The notes beneath the pieces were generated by a model. That model made no database searches. It had not been told where the DNA came from and saw only the letters and a program-made list of their open reading frames with translations. The translations under genes were made by a program, and so were the position numbers. Of a stretch of DNA of 64,000 bases, positions 52,335 to 61,735 are shown piece by piece (position 1 is the first letter of the stretch; each line of letters begins with the position of its first letter). Where the stretch lies: NCBI GenBank assembly GCA_028292485.1, contig JAQGMG010000013.1, positions 124,001-188,000 on the forward strand, written 5' to 3'. The stretch comes from Rhodocyclales bacterium (GTDB lineage: Bacteria; Pseudomonadota; Gammaproteobacteria; Burkholderiales; Rhodocyclaceae).

Positions 52335-52445
52335 GGGAGTTACATACCTGCGAATCCGATGACGTGACTCACGCCCAAATCTGTCATTTCCGCTTTCGCG
52401 GGAATGACGAAAATTGGTGCTCAGTAAGTCAGGTATGTAGTTCCC
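52335..52445. repeat. MITE-like palindromic element, copy 3 (short)
   Basis: A 111-bp element with ends GGGAGTTACATACCTG (52335-52350) and CAGGTATGTAGTTCCC (52430-52445), reverse complements with one mismatch. Only half of the internal palindrome remains (CCGCTTTCGCGGGAATGACG). TTT flanks both ends, a possible 3-bp target duplication. Confidence 0.8.
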
Positions 52446-52465
52446 TTTCCCTGCCTCACGTTTGA

Positions 52466-52927
52466 TTACTTCGCCGCCACGCCAAAACGCTCCAGGCCGA
52501 CTATTTTCGTTCCCGCCTTGAAGTTCTTGTCCTTGAACCAGCCCTTGTTCATTTCCAGCGCAAAGCGCGCGGGGCGCTGCGCGCAATGGGATGTCTCGGT
52601 TTGCGGCTGCATGTCTTCGATGTTGATGATCTTGCCGGCATCGTCGATGAATGCCACCGACAGTGGCAACAGTGTGTTCTTCATCCACATGCAGTGCAGC
52701 TGCGGCGAATCGAAGATGAACACCATGCCGGTGTTGCTGGCCATGTTCTTGCGGAACATCAACCCGTATTCGCGCAAGCTTTCCGTATAGGCAACTTCCG
52801 TATCGATACGGAACATGCCAATGGAAAGCTCGGTATGCGGGAAGGCCGGGCCGGTATTCTGGGCGGATGCCTGTACGGAAAAGGCGAGCAACAGGAGAAA
52901 GGCAAAGCGGGCTGCGAGACGCGACAT
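52466..52927 (-). CDS. DUF192 family exported protein
   Basis: A 153-residue protein with a signal peptide (LAFSVQASA-QN) and a DUF192 domain: TELSIGMFRIDTEVAYTESL, REYGLMFRKNM, GMVFIFDSPQLHCMWMKNTL, PLSVAFID and ALEMNKGWFKDKNFKAG. The fold is a small beta barrel of unknown role, common in exported form. AAGGA precedes the start. It may be the last gene of the DUF1854-ABC unit (24-base gap). Confidence 0.88.
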   Translation of the reverse strand: MSRLAARFAFLLLLAFSVQASAQNTGPAFPHTELSIGMFRIDTEVAYTESLREYGLMFRKNMASNTGMVFIFDSPQLHCMWMKNTLLPLSVAFIDDAGKIINIEDMQPQTETSHCAQRPARFALEMNKGWFKDKNFKAGTKIVGLERFGVAAK

Positions 52928-52951
52928 GACGGGTCCTTGGAGCGAGTAGTG

Positions 52952-53425
52952 TTAGAGAAAGCGATCAAGAATACGACGACTGGTGCGATCCAGCGCGTAC
53001 TGGTCGCGGATCAGGAACTGCACGCCGTGACTATCGGCGATCAGCAGGGTGCCGCCGACGATGCGGCGAATATCTTCTTCGCCCTTGAGGACGAAGCTGG
53101 CGTCGCCACGGTCCGTTTCGACGGTCCAGTTGCTCGGCGTAGCGAAAGTCGAAACTTTGCGGATACTGCGAATCTCGGGCATGAATTCGCGCGTGCCGAG
53201 TTCCTCTTCAACGAGCGCCCGCATGGCGACAGGTAGCGTATCGAGCCGCTCGATCCAGGCCAGTTCGCGGCCATCGGCGCTGACCAGCGAAATGCCTTCA
53301 TGCGGATTGGAAACAGGAAAAGCGCGCACGGGAACGACATTGTCATGGACGTTGCCGTCTTCGGCTGTCAGTTCGAGACGACCAGACGCGTTGCGCACGA
53401 GACTCTTCAAAACGACCTCACTCAT
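52952..53425 (-). CDS. Cyanophycin metabolism-associated DUF1854 protein
   Basis: A 157-residue cytoplasmic protein: LVRNASGRLELTAEDGNVHD, VPVRAFPVSNPHEGISLVSA, GRELAWIERLDTLP and REFMPEIRSIRKVSTFATPS are DUF1854 features. Its start overlaps the ABC gene stop by 8 bases (ATGAGTGA), so the two are translationally coupled. DUF1854 genes are consistently found beside cphA and this ABC type in betaproteobacteria; the molecular role is unknown. Confidence 0.88.
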   Translation of the reverse strand: MSEVVLKSLVRNASGRLELTAEDGNVHDNVVPVRAFPVSNPHEGISLVSADGRELAWIERLDTLPVAMRALVEEELGTREFMPEIRSIRKVSTFATPSNWTVETDRGDASFVLKGEEDIRRIVGGTLLIADSHGVQFLIRDQYALDRTSRRILDRFL

Positions 53426-55667
53426 CGTCAGCTCCTGCGCTGCTGCCCTCAAGCGTTTCGGTGTTGCGTGCCTGTGCCTGGTAGAGGCGGTAATAGGCGC
53501 CTTGTGCGGCCATCAATTCATCGTGATTGCCGATCTCGATGATCTGGCCGCGATCCATCACCACCAGTCGATCTGCCTTGCGCAAGGTAGATAAGCGGTG
53601 CGCAATGGCAATCGTGGTGCGGCCCTGCACGAGGTTATCCAGGGCACGCTGGATCTCCTTTTCTGTCTCGGTATCGACCGAGGATGTCGCTTCGTCGAGG
53701 ATCAGCAGGCGCGGATTGATGAGCAGGGCACGCGCGATCGAAATGCGCTGGCGCTCGCCGCCCGACAGCCCCTGGCCGCGTTCGCCCACCAGCGAATCAT
53801 AGCCTTGCGGCAATCGCAGGATGAACTCGTGCGCATGGGCTGCCCGCGCTGCGGCGACGATCTCGTCGCGCGTGGCTTCGGGTTTGCCGTAGGCGATGTT
53901 CTCGGCAATGGTGCCGAAAAACAGGAACGGCTCCTGCAGCACCAGCCCGATATGCCGACGGTATTCGGCCACCGGCAGTGAACGGATATCCACACCGTCG
54001 ATGCGGATCGAGCCTTGGGTGACGTCGTAGAAGCGGCAGATGAGATTCACCATGGTGCTCTTGCCCGAGCCGCTGTGGCCGACCAGCCCGATCATTTCGC
54101 CGGGCCTGATTTCCAGATTCACATCGCGCAGTACCGCGCGATTGCCGTAACGGAAGCCCACGTTGCTGACGGTGATCTGACCGCTGACTGTCTCCAGGTG
54201 CACCGGATTGCTTGGCTCCGGCACGCTGGAAACATGATCGAGAATATCGAAGATCCGCTTGGCGCCTGCTGCCGCCTTTTGCGTCACCGACACGATGCGG
54301 CTCATCGAATCGAGTCGCGAATAGAAACGACCGATGTAGGCGAGGAAGGCAGTCAGCACACCGACGGTGATGTCATGGCGCGACACCTGCCAGATGCCGA
54401 AGGCCCACACCACCAGCAGGCCGATTTCAGTGAGCAGGGAGACGGTCGGCGTGAACAGCGACCAGGTCTTGTTGAGGCGGTCGTTGATTGTCAGATTATG
54501 ACGATTGGCTTCACGGAAGCGCTTCGTTTCGCGCCGCTCCTGCGCAAAGGCCTTGACCACGCGAATGCCCGGAATGGTGTCGGCCAGTACATTGGTGACT
54601 TCACCCCACACGCGGTCGATCTTCTCGAAGCCGGTGCGCAAGCGGTCGCGCACGATGTGGATCATCCAGGCGATGAAGGGCAATGGCAGCAACGTCACCA
54701 GCGCCAGCCACGGGTTGATGCTGAAGAGGATGACCGAGGTCATCACGATCATCAGCACGTCGGTGATGAAGTCCAGCGCGTGCAGCGACAGGAAGACGCT
54801 GATGCGGTCCGACTCCGAGCCGATGCGCGAAATCAGGTCGCCCGTGCGTTTGCCGCCGAAGTATTCGAGCGAGAGATCGAGCAGGTGCTCATAGGTCGTC
54901 GTGCGCAGATCGGCGCTGATGCGCTCCGACACCAGTGCCAGGATGTAGGTGCGCGCCCAGCCCAGCGACCAGGCGAGCAGGGCGGAGCCGAGCAGGCCAC
55001 CGAGGCACCAGCCGACCAGCATGGTGTCGATCTTGTGGCCGTTCTGGAAGGGAATCAGCACCTTGTCCATCAGCGGCATGGTGAGATACGGCGGCACCAG
55101 TGTCGCGGCCGTTCCGGCAAGCATCAACAGGAAACCGGCGAGCAACTGCATGTTGTACGGCTTGGCAAAGCGCCACAGGCGCAGCAGCGTCCAGGTCGAT
55201 GGTGGCGTATGGATTTCCTTGGCGCACACCGGACATTCATCCTGCTCCGGTTCGAGCGGAGCCCTGCACTGCGGACAGAACTCGACGACATCCGTCATAT
55301 CGGGTGCAGCGTCGTCGACACGCTCGTCGAGCCTTGCACGCAGCTTCGAAAACTCGGCGCTCAGGCGTAACGCAGCGAGATTCTGACCTAGCGTGTAGCG
55401 CCAATGGATGAGGCGCCGGTTGCCGTCAAACAATTCCAGCGTGCCGACACCGGCATGGTCGAAATGCTGCAGCGTGATGCCGGGCGTCAAGCCCCATTGA
55501 TGCCACGTGCTATCTGTCGAATTGCGGGCCAGCAACCGCTGATTGGTCAGTATGACGATGCCATTGACGAAGTGCAGGCGTACATCGAGATCGGTGTCGA
55601 GTGTGGCGAGAACTTTTTCGTCGTTACCGAGGCTTGCCGCAAGCGTATTGCGCCAGCTCTCCGGCAT
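53418..55667 (-). CDS. Cyanophycin metabolism-associated ABC exporter with zinc-ribbon domain
   Basis: A 749-residue half-transporter (membrane domain plus ATPase). An unusual N-terminal cytoplasmic part of about 165 residues ends with a zinc ribbon, FCPQCRAPLEPEQDECPVCA. Six membrane helices follow (about 175-460), then an ATPase with GLVGHSGSGKSTMVNL (Walker A), QGLSGGERQRISIARALL (signature) and LLILDEATSSVD (Walker B). ATG 55667 has AGGGAAG upstream; ATG 55721 would add 18 residues. It is divergent from the cyanophycin synthetases. Its cargo is unknown. Confidence 0.88.
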   Translation of the reverse strand: MPESWRNTLAASLGNDEKVLATLDTDLDVRLHFVNGIVILTNQRLLARNSTDSTWHQWGLTPGITLQHFDHAGVGTLELFDGNRRLIHWRYTLGQNLAALRLSAEFSKLRARLDERVDDAAPDMTDVVEFCPQCRAPLEPEQDECPVCAKEIHTPPSTWTLLRLWRFAKPYNMQLLAGFLLMLAGTAATLVPPYLTMPLMDKVLIPFQNGHKIDTMLVGWCLGGLLGSALLAWSLGWARTYILALVSERISADLRTTTYEHLLDLSLEYFGGKRTGDLISRIGSESDRISVFLSLHALDFITDVLMIVMTSVILFSINPWLALVTLLPLPFIAWMIHIVRDRLRTGFEKIDRVWGEVTNVLADTIPGIRVVKAFAQERRETKRFREANRHNLTINDRLNKTWSLFTPTVSLLTEIGLLVVWAFGIWQVSRHDITVGVLTAFLAYIGRFYSRLDSMSRIVSVTQKAAAGAKRIFDILDHVSSVPEPSNPVHLETVSGQITVSNVGFRYGNRAVLRDVNLEIRPGEMIGLVGHSGSGKSTMVNLICRFYDVTQGSIRIDGVDIRSLPVAEYRRHIGLVLQEPFLFFGTIAENIAYGKPEATRDEIVAAARAAHAHEFILRLPQGYDSLVGERGQGLSGGERQRISIARALLINPRLLILDEATSSVDTETEKEIQRALDNLVQGRTTIAIAHRLSTLRKADRLVVMDRGQIIEIGNHDELMAAQGAYYRLYQAQARNTETLEGSSAGADDE

Positions 55668-56151
55668 GGCGTCTTCCCTTGCAAGATTCGGTGATGTGAG
55701 GAGATTCGATTGGCGATTCATGGGTGCCCGGCTTATGGGGTCTCTATTTTCTTGAGCTCTGCTGCCTGCGAACAGCGTCCAGTATCAACGCGCGGCCGCC
55801 GCCCGAAGTTGTCCGGGCTTGTGCGGCAAGCAGCAGAAATTTTTACACTGGCGCCCTGCTTGGTCTAAGGCATTGAAATCACTGTTTTTTCTGGCAACAC
55901 CGCGCTGCGGACGTTAACGACAGGGCCCACAGTGTGCCATCCCGTCCACCGCAAGGCGACTGGTCGGACGATAATCTCGCCTGTAAACGAAAGCCTCCAC
56001 GCGGCGTTAAGCACTGCACGGCGCAATTCTGCCGTGTGCTGACCGAGGTGCTGACCGATGTGTCGACCGAAGTGTCGACCGATGTGTCGACGTAAGCGCC
56101 CCGAAGTTTTCACGCAGCTCTACCACCGAGTTCCCCCGAAGCAAGCGATAG
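55668..56151. other. Divergent ABC-cphA' regulatory region
   Basis: About 480 bases with no convincing gene. It must hold the promoters of both cyanophycin units. The only striking structure is the 12-base tandem repeat at 56036-56095. Confidence 0.5.
56036..56095. repeat. Tandem repeat, five 12-base units
   Basis: Units GTGCTGACCGAG, GTGCTGACCGAT, GTGTCGACCGAA, GTGTCGACCGAT and GTGTCGACGTAA follow one another exactly, 57 bases before the cphA' start. The 12-base period keeps one helix face roughly in phase and also preserves a reading frame (V-S/L-T-E/D). It could be an operator array, or the end of a small repetitive ORF stopping at TAA 56093. Confidence 0.8.
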
Positions 56152-58332
56152 ATGAGCAAACGAGACATTCAAATAATCGATGTACGTCCGCTGCGCGGCC
56201 CGAACATCTGGACCTACCGCCCGGCACTCGAAGCGCTGATCGATATCGGCGAGCTGGAAGACTTTCCTTCCAACACCCTCCCTGGGTTTTACGAGCGCCT
56301 GTCGGCCTGGCTGCCGGGGCTGGCCGAGCACCGTTGCAGCTACGGCGAACCGGGCGGTTTCCTGCGCCGCGTCGAAGAAGGCACCTGGCCTGCACATATC
56401 CTCGAGCACGTGACGCTTGAGCTGCAAAACATGGCGGGACAACGCACCGGATTCGGCAAGGCGCGCAGCACCTCGAAGCGCGGCGTCTACAAGGTTGTCG
56501 TGCGTTCGCGCCAGGAAGAAGTGACGCGAGCCTGCCTGCAGGCAGGGCGCGATCTGGTCATGGCCGCGATTGAAGATGCAGCCTTCGATGTCGCAGCAAC
56601 GGTGGAGCGTCTGCGCGATATTGCCGACTCCCTGTGTCTCGGGCCGAGCACCGCGTGCATTGTCGACGCGGCAACCGAGCGACGTATTCCTTCGATCCGT
56701 CTTACCGGTGGCAATCTCGTGCAGCTTGGCTATGGCGCACGCCAACGGCGCGTATGGACGGCCGAAACGGACCGCACCAGCGCCATTGCCGAGAGCATTG
56801 CCGGCGACAAGGATCTGACCAAGAGCTTGCTTGCTGCCTGCGGAGTGCCCGTACCGGAAGGACGCGTTGTCGATAACGCGGAAGACGCGTGGGATGCTGC
56901 CGAAAGTATCGGCCTGCCAGTGGTGGTCAAGCCCAGCGATGCCAACCACGGCCGCGGTGTATCGCTCAATCTGAATACGCGCGCAGAAGTGGAGGCCGCC
57001 TTTGCGCTGGCACAGTCGGAAGGCAGCGAGGTCATCGTCGAGCGTTTCGTGCTGGGTGACGAGCATCGCCTGCTCGTGGTCGGCAAACGCGTGGTGGCTG
57101 CAGCGCGCGGCGAGGCCGCCTGGGTGACGGGTGATGGCAAGCTGAACATCGTCGAGCTTGTCGATCTGCAGATCAATACCGATTCTCGCCGCGGCGAGAC
57201 GGAGGATTTCCCGCTCAACAAGATTACGGTGGAGACGGATGCGGCCATCGTGCTGGAACTGGTACGCCAGGGCTTGACGCCCCGGTCCACGCCCGCCGCC
57301 GGGCAGCGCGTGCTGATCCAGCGCAACGGCAATGTGTCGATCGACGTCACCGACAAAGTGCATCCCGAGGTTGCGGCTGCCGTCTCGCTCGCAGCGCGCA
57401 TCGTCGGGCTCGACATCGCTGGCGTTGATCTGGTCGCAGAGGATATTTCGCGTCCGCTGGAAGAGCAGCGCGGTGCCATCGTCGAAGTGAATGCCGGGCC
57501 TGGTCTGCTGATGCACCTGCGGCCTGCCGAGGGCGAGGCGCGCCCGGTTGGGCAACCCATCGTCGACCATCTTTTCCCCGAAGACAACAACGGGCGCATT
57601 CCCATCGTTGGCGTGACCGGCAGCGACGACACGACGCGCGTCGCGCGCCTGATTGCCTGGTTGTTGCATATCGACGGCCGCCACGCTGGCGTTGCCTGTC
57701 GTGACGGTTTGTATTTCGACCAGCGCCAGGTCGAGAGCGGCGATTGCGCCAACTGGCACGCGGGGCAACGGCTGCTCATCAACCGCAACATGCAGGCGGC
57801 TGTATTCGAGACGCCTGCCGTCGGTATTCTCGGCGAAGGCCTGCCGTATGACAGATGCAATGTCGGCGTCGTGACTTCGCTGCGGCATACCGATGACGTC
57901 GTGCGCTTCGATATTCTCGATGATGAACAGATGGCGGGCGTGCTACGTACCCAGGTCGACGTCGTGCTCGACGAAGGCGCCGCGGTGCTCAACGCCGACG
58001 ATGCGGGCGTTGCCGCGATGGCCGATTTCAGCGATGGCGAAGTGATTTTCTACGGGCTTGACGAAAAATCGACAGTCATTGCCGCGCATCTCGCGCGCGA
58101 CGGTCGCGCCGTGGTGCTGCGTGACGATGCCATCGTGTTACTCAAGGGTAGCCACGCACAGCGACTCACCGCGCGGCCGATGACCCCGCCAAGTGCCACG
58201 CTGGCCGCCGTTGCCGCCGCCTGGGCACTCGGCCTGGCTGCGGACCTGATGAGCACGGGCATCGGCAGTTTCGAATCGAGTTTCGATGTGACGGCCAATG
58301 CCGGCGTCACACGCAAGCGCACACGCCGCTGA
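56152..58332 (+). CDS. Cyanophycin synthetase-like protein CphA' with degenerate ligase P-loop
   Basis: A 726-residue homologue of cyanophycin synthetase. The N-terminal domain (IQIIDVRPLRGPNIWTYRPA) and ATP-grasp domain (PVVVKPSDANHGRGVSLNL, EVNAGPGLLMHL) look intact. In the Mur-ligase-like part, near residue 488, the P-loop reads VTGSDDTT where CphA has VTGTNGKTTT, so the catalytic Lys is lost. The C-terminal Mur ligase domain is also missing (protein about 130 residues shorter). It may add only one residue type or act as a partner of CphA; betaproteobacterial cphA' genes of this kind are known. Confidence 0.88.
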   Translation: MSKRDIQIIDVRPLRGPNIWTYRPALEALIDIGELEDFPSNTLPGFYERLSAWLPGLAEHRCSYGEPGGFLRRVEEGTWPAHILEHVTLELQNMAGQRTGFGKARSTSKRGVYKVVVRSRQEEVTRACLQAGRDLVMAAIEDAAFDVAATVERLRDIADSLCLGPSTACIVDAATERRIPSIRLTGGNLVQLGYGARQRRVWTAETDRTSAIAESIAGDKDLTKSLLAACGVPVPEGRVVDNAEDAWDAAESIGLPVVVKPSDANHGRGVSLNLNTRAEVEAAFALAQSEGSEVIVERFVLGDEHRLLVVGKRVVAAARGEAAWVTGDGKLNIVELVDLQINTDSRRGETEDFPLNKITVETDAAIVLELVRQGLTPRSTPAAGQRVLIQRNGNVSIDVTDKVHPEVAAAVSLAARIVGLDIAGVDLVAEDISRPLEEQRGAIVEVNAGPGLLMHLRPAEGEARPVGQPIVDHLFPEDNNGRIPIVGVTGSDDTTRVARLIAWLLHIDGRHAGVACRDGLYFDQRQVESGDCANWHAGQRLLINRNMQAAVFETPAVGILGEGLPYDRCNVGVVTSLRHTDDVVRFDILDDEQMAGVLRTQVDVVLDEGAAVLNADDAGVAAMADFSDGEVIFYGLDEKSTVIAAHLARDGRAVVLRDDAIVLLKGSHAQRLTARPMTPPSATLAAVAAAWALGLAADLMSTGIGSFESSFDVTANAGVTRKRTRR

Positions 58333-58381
58333 ACCAGAGAGAACGGCACAAAAGAGCTGCATCACGACAGGAAAAAGTTTG

Positions 58382-60955
58382 ATGGAAGTTTCACGTATTC
58401 GCGCCTTGCGCGGCCCCAATCTGTGGAGTCGCCACTACTCGATCGAGAGTGTCGCCGTCTGTTCCGAGGCAGAGTCCTCATTGGCTCTGCTGCCCGGTTT
58501 CGATGTTCGACTGCGTGCGCTGTTTCCGCAGATCGGCGCGATCCGCCCGACCAAGCACGACGAAGAGCCGTCGATGGCGCACGTACTCGAATACGCCGCA
58601 TTGGGATTGCAGGCGCAGGCGGGTTGCCCGGTCACTTTCAGTCGCACTACCTCGACCGATGAGGTGGGCGTCTATCAGGTTGTCGTCGAATACAGCGAGG
58701 AGGCTGTCGGCAAGCTCGCAATGGATCTGGCGCAAGACCTGATCCGCGCTGCTGCCACAGATGGCAGCGGATTCGATCTGGATGATGCCCTGAAGCGGCT
58801 GCGCGAACTCGATGAAGACGTGCGACTCGGGCCGTCAACCGGCGCCATCGTGCAGGCCGCCGTGTCGCGTGGCATTCCGTTTCGTCGTCTGACTTCAGGC
58901 AGCATGGTGCAGTTCGGCTGGGGCAGCAAACAGCGCCGTATCCAGGCCGCCGAGATCGACCGCACCAGCGCGATTTCGGAAACCATCGCGCAAGACAAGG
59001 AACTCACCAAGAAGCTGCTCGAAGCGGCGGGTGTGCCAGTGCCAAAGGGTCGGCCCGCCAGCGACGCCGACGATGCCTGGAAAGCTGCCGAAGAAATCGG
59101 TTTGCCAGTCGTCGTAAAGCCGCAGGATGGCAACCAGGGCAAGGGCGTCACTGTCAACATCACCAGCCGCGAGCAGATCAACGAGGCTTACAAGGCGGCG
59201 GCAGAGATCAGTGACGAAGTGTTGGTCGAACGCTTCTTGCCGGGCAACGATTTTCGTTTGCTGGTGGTGGGCAGCCGGCTCATCGCCGCCGCGCGCCGCG
59301 AGCCACCCTTGGTAGTGGGCGACGGTACGCATACCGTGCGCGAACTGGTCGACACGGTCAATCGTGACCCGCGGCGCGGCGACGGGCATGCAACCTCACT
59401 CACCAAGATCCGCTTTGATGACATTGCCATAGCACGGCTGGCGATGCAGGGCCTGGCCCCGGACTCGGTGCCGCCAAAGGGTCTGCGCGTGATTCTGCGC
59501 AACAACGCCAATCTGTCGACCGGCGGCACTGCCACCGATGTGACCGACGATGTGCATCCCGACCTTGCTGCGCGTGCTGTCGCCGCCGCGCACATGGTGG
59601 GTCTGGACGTTTGTGGTGTTGATGTGGTGTGCGATTCCGTATTAAGGCCGCTGGAAGAACAGGCTGGCGGCATTGTCGAAGTGAATGCCGCGCCGGGCCT
59701 GCGTATGCATCTGTCACCGTCTTACGGCAAGGGGCGCGACGTGGGCTCCGCGATCATCGGCGAGATCTATGCGCCAGGTGACGACGGCCGCATTCCGGTC
59801 GTAGCCGTCACCGGCACCAACGGCAAGACGACCACGGTGCGCCTGACCGCGCACATTCTTGGCAAGAGCGGCCTGCGTGTCGGCATGACCAATACGGACG
59901 GCGTCTATATCCAGGGCAAGCGTGTCGACACTGGCGACTGCAGCGGCCCGCGCAGCGCGCGTAATGTGCTGATGCACCCCGATGTCGATGCCGCTGTATT
60001 CGAGACAGCGCGTGGCGGCATGCTGCGCGAAGGTCTGGGTTTTGATCGTTGCAAGGTCGCGGTCGTGACCAACGTCGGTCTCGGCGATCACCTCGGGCTC
60101 AACTACATCACCACCGTCGAAGACCTCGCCGTGCTCAAGCGCGTCATCGTGCACAACGTCTCCACCGATGGTTACGCCGTGCTCAATGCCGCCGATGCTA
60201 TTGTCGCGGGCATGGCAGCCAGCTGCCCCGGGCAAGTGATCTACTTCGCTGCCGATCACCATCATCCTGTCATCGTCACGCATCGCGCACAGGGCAAGCG
60301 CGTGGTCTTCGTGGAGGGCGGCCATGTCGTCGCTGTGGAGGGACGCTTCAATGTGCGTATCCCGCTGGCGCAAGTGCCTCTGACGCGCAATGGCACGATC
60401 GGATTCCAGGTCGAGAACGTCATGGCTTCGGTTGCTGCTGCTTGGGGCGCCGGCGTCGACTGGAACGCAATTGCCGAAGGTCTCGCCAGCTTCGTCAGCG
60501 ATAGCGACAACGCGCCGGGCCGCTTCAATGTATTCGACTATCGCGGCGCCACTGTCATCGCCGACTATGGTCATAACCCGGATGCGATTGCCGCGCTGGT
60601 GCGCGCGGTGGAGGCGATGCCTGCAAAACGGCGTTCGGTCGTCATCAGCGGTGCGGGCGACCGGCGCGATGAAGACATTCGTCAGCAAACCGAGATACTC
60701 GGCGACGCCTTCGACGACGTGATTCTTTACCAGGATGCCTGTCAGCGTGGCCGTGCTGATGGTGAAGTGCTGTCGCTATTGCGGCAAGGCCTGGAGAGCG
60801 CGCAGCGGACCAGCAACGTGCAGGAAATCCATGGCGAGTTTGTTGCCATCGATACCGCGCTGGCGTTGCTCAAGGAAGGCGATCTGAGCTTGATCCTGAT
60901 TGACCAGATCGAAGAAGCCCTGGCGCATATTGCCACGCGAGTCGCCGAGGGTTAA
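58382..60955 (+). CDS. cphA: Cyanophycin synthetase
   Basis: An 857-residue enzyme polymerising Asp and Arg into cyanophycin (a poly-Asp backbone with Arg side chains), an intracellular N/C/energy store. IRALRGPNLWSRHYSIE opens the N domain; PVVVKPQDGNQGKGVTVNIT and EVNAAPGLRMHLSPS belong to the ATP-grasp domain that adds Asp; VAVTGTNGKTTTVRLTAHIL (about residue 474 on) is the Mur-ligase P-loop for adding Arg; VIADYGHNPDAIAAL and the C-terminal domain are complete. AGGAAAAAG precedes ATG 58382. No cyanophycinase gene is in the window. Confidence 0.95.
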   Translation: MEVSRIRALRGPNLWSRHYSIESVAVCSEAESSLALLPGFDVRLRALFPQIGAIRPTKHDEEPSMAHVLEYAALGLQAQAGCPVTFSRTTSTDEVGVYQVVVEYSEEAVGKLAMDLAQDLIRAAATDGSGFDLDDALKRLRELDEDVRLGPSTGAIVQAAVSRGIPFRRLTSGSMVQFGWGSKQRRIQAAEIDRTSAISETIAQDKELTKKLLEAAGVPVPKGRPASDADDAWKAAEEIGLPVVVKPQDGNQGKGVTVNITSREQINEAYKAAAEISDEVLVERFLPGNDFRLLVVGSRLIAAARREPPLVVGDGTHTVRELVDTVNRDPRRGDGHATSLTKIRFDDIAIARLAMQGLAPDSVPPKGLRVILRNNANLSTGGTATDVTDDVHPDLAARAVAAAHMVGLDVCGVDVVCDSVLRPLEEQAGGIVEVNAAPGLRMHLSPSYGKGRDVGSAIIGEIYAPGDDGRIPVVAVTGTNGKTTTVRLTAHILGKSGLRVGMTNTDGVYIQGKRVDTGDCSGPRSARNVLMHPDVDAAVFETARGGMLREGLGFDRCKVAVVTNVGLGDHLGLNYITTVEDLAVLKRVIVHNVSTDGYAVLNAADAIVAGMAASCPGQVIYFAADHHHPVIVTHRAQGKRVVFVEGGHVVAVEGRFNVRIPLAQVPLTRNGTIGFQVENVMASVAAAWGAGVDWNAIAEGLASFVSDSDNAPGRFNVFDYRGATVIADYGHNPDAIAALVRAVEAMPAKRRSVVISGAGDRRDEDIRQQTEILGDAFDDVILYQDACQRGRADGEVLSLLRQGLESAQRTSNVQEIHGEFVAIDTALALLKEGDLSLILIDQIEEALAHIATRVAEG

Positions 60956-61007
60956 GTGAGAATGGCCCTGCGGGCGGTTCTCCGCGCCTCTGCGGTAAAG
61001 GGTTGCT

Positions 61008-61589
61008 TTACGCTCTCGTGCTCCAAGCCCTGCGCACAGTGGGCGGTGGCAGACCGTCGCGCCATTCGCCGGGCGCCAGGCCATCCAGTGTCCACGTGCC
61101 GATTGCAGCGCGGATCAGGCGCAGCGTCGGCAAACCGACAGCTGCCGTCATGCGGCGCACCTGCCGGTTACGTCCTTCCGTCAGGGTGATCTCGAGCCAC
61201 GCGGTGGGAATGCTCTTGCGAAAGCGCACAGGCGGTGTGCGTGGCCAGAGCCATTCGGGTTCAGCGATCTCTCGTGCTTCACAAGGGCGCGTGCGGCCGT
61301 CCTTCAGATCCACGCCGTCGCGAAGTTGCGCCAGCGCGTCTTCAGCGGGCGAGCCTTCCACTTGCACGACATAGGTTTTCGGTTGCTTGTGGCGCGGGTC
61401 GGCCAATTCATTCTGCATATGCCCGTCATCGGTCAGCAGCAATAGTCCTTCGCTGTCGGCGTCGAGCCGTCCTGCAGCGTACACATGCGGCACCTTGACC
61501 AGTTCGGCCAGGGTGCGCTGCCCCGGCTCACCCGTAAATTGGCTCAGCACGCCAAACGGTTTGTTCAGCAGAATCACGCGTGTCGCCAT
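61008..61589 (-). CDS. rluE: 23S rRNA pseudouridine synthase, RluE-like
   Basis: A 193-residue RsuA/RluB/E/F-family enzyme without an S4 domain. [20 protein letters not shown] and [19 protein letters not shown] (catalytic Asp) are followed by [20 protein letters not shown]. RluE modifies U2457 in E. coli 23S rRNA. ATG 61589 is chosen; GTG 61607 would add six residues. Convergent with cphA. Confidence 0.9.
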   Translation of the reverse strand: MATRVILLNKPFGVLSQFTGEPGQRTLAELVKVPHVYAAGRLDADSEGLLLLTDDGHMQNELADPRHKQPKTYVVQVEGSPAEDALAQLRDGVDLKDGRTRPCEAREIAEPEWLWPRTPPVRFRKSIPTAWLEITLTEGRNRQVRRMTAAVGLPTLRLIRAAIGTWTLDGLAPGEWRDGLPPPTVRRAWSTRA

Positions 61590-61671
61590 TTGAACTGCAA
61601 TCCCCACATCAAATCTTCCGGCACTTCTTGAACTTGCTTTTTTCGCCCGTATTTAACATCTACGCACGATG

Positions 61672-61699
61672 AAAAAGGCCCGCATCAGCGGGCCTTTCA
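61672..61699 (-). terminator. Rho-independent terminator of cspA
   Basis: AAAGGCCCGC (61674-61683) - ATCA - GCGGGCCTTT (61688-61697) is a perfect 10-bp stem. Read leftward it is followed by a T-run (TTTTTC), fitting the cold-shock gene on the minus strand. Confidence 0.85.
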
Positions 61700-61735
61700 G
61701 TGTGCCATCGACAGCTTGCGCTGTCGTCGGCTGGC

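Noticed and set aside
56036-56095. Considered as a CRISPR array
   Set aside because: Units are 12 bases with no spacers; a tandem repeat, not repeat-spacer structure.
56110-57888. 592-codon open frame antisense to cphA'
   Set aside because: The sense strand encodes an obvious cyanophycin synthetase homologue; the antisense frame has no domain signal.
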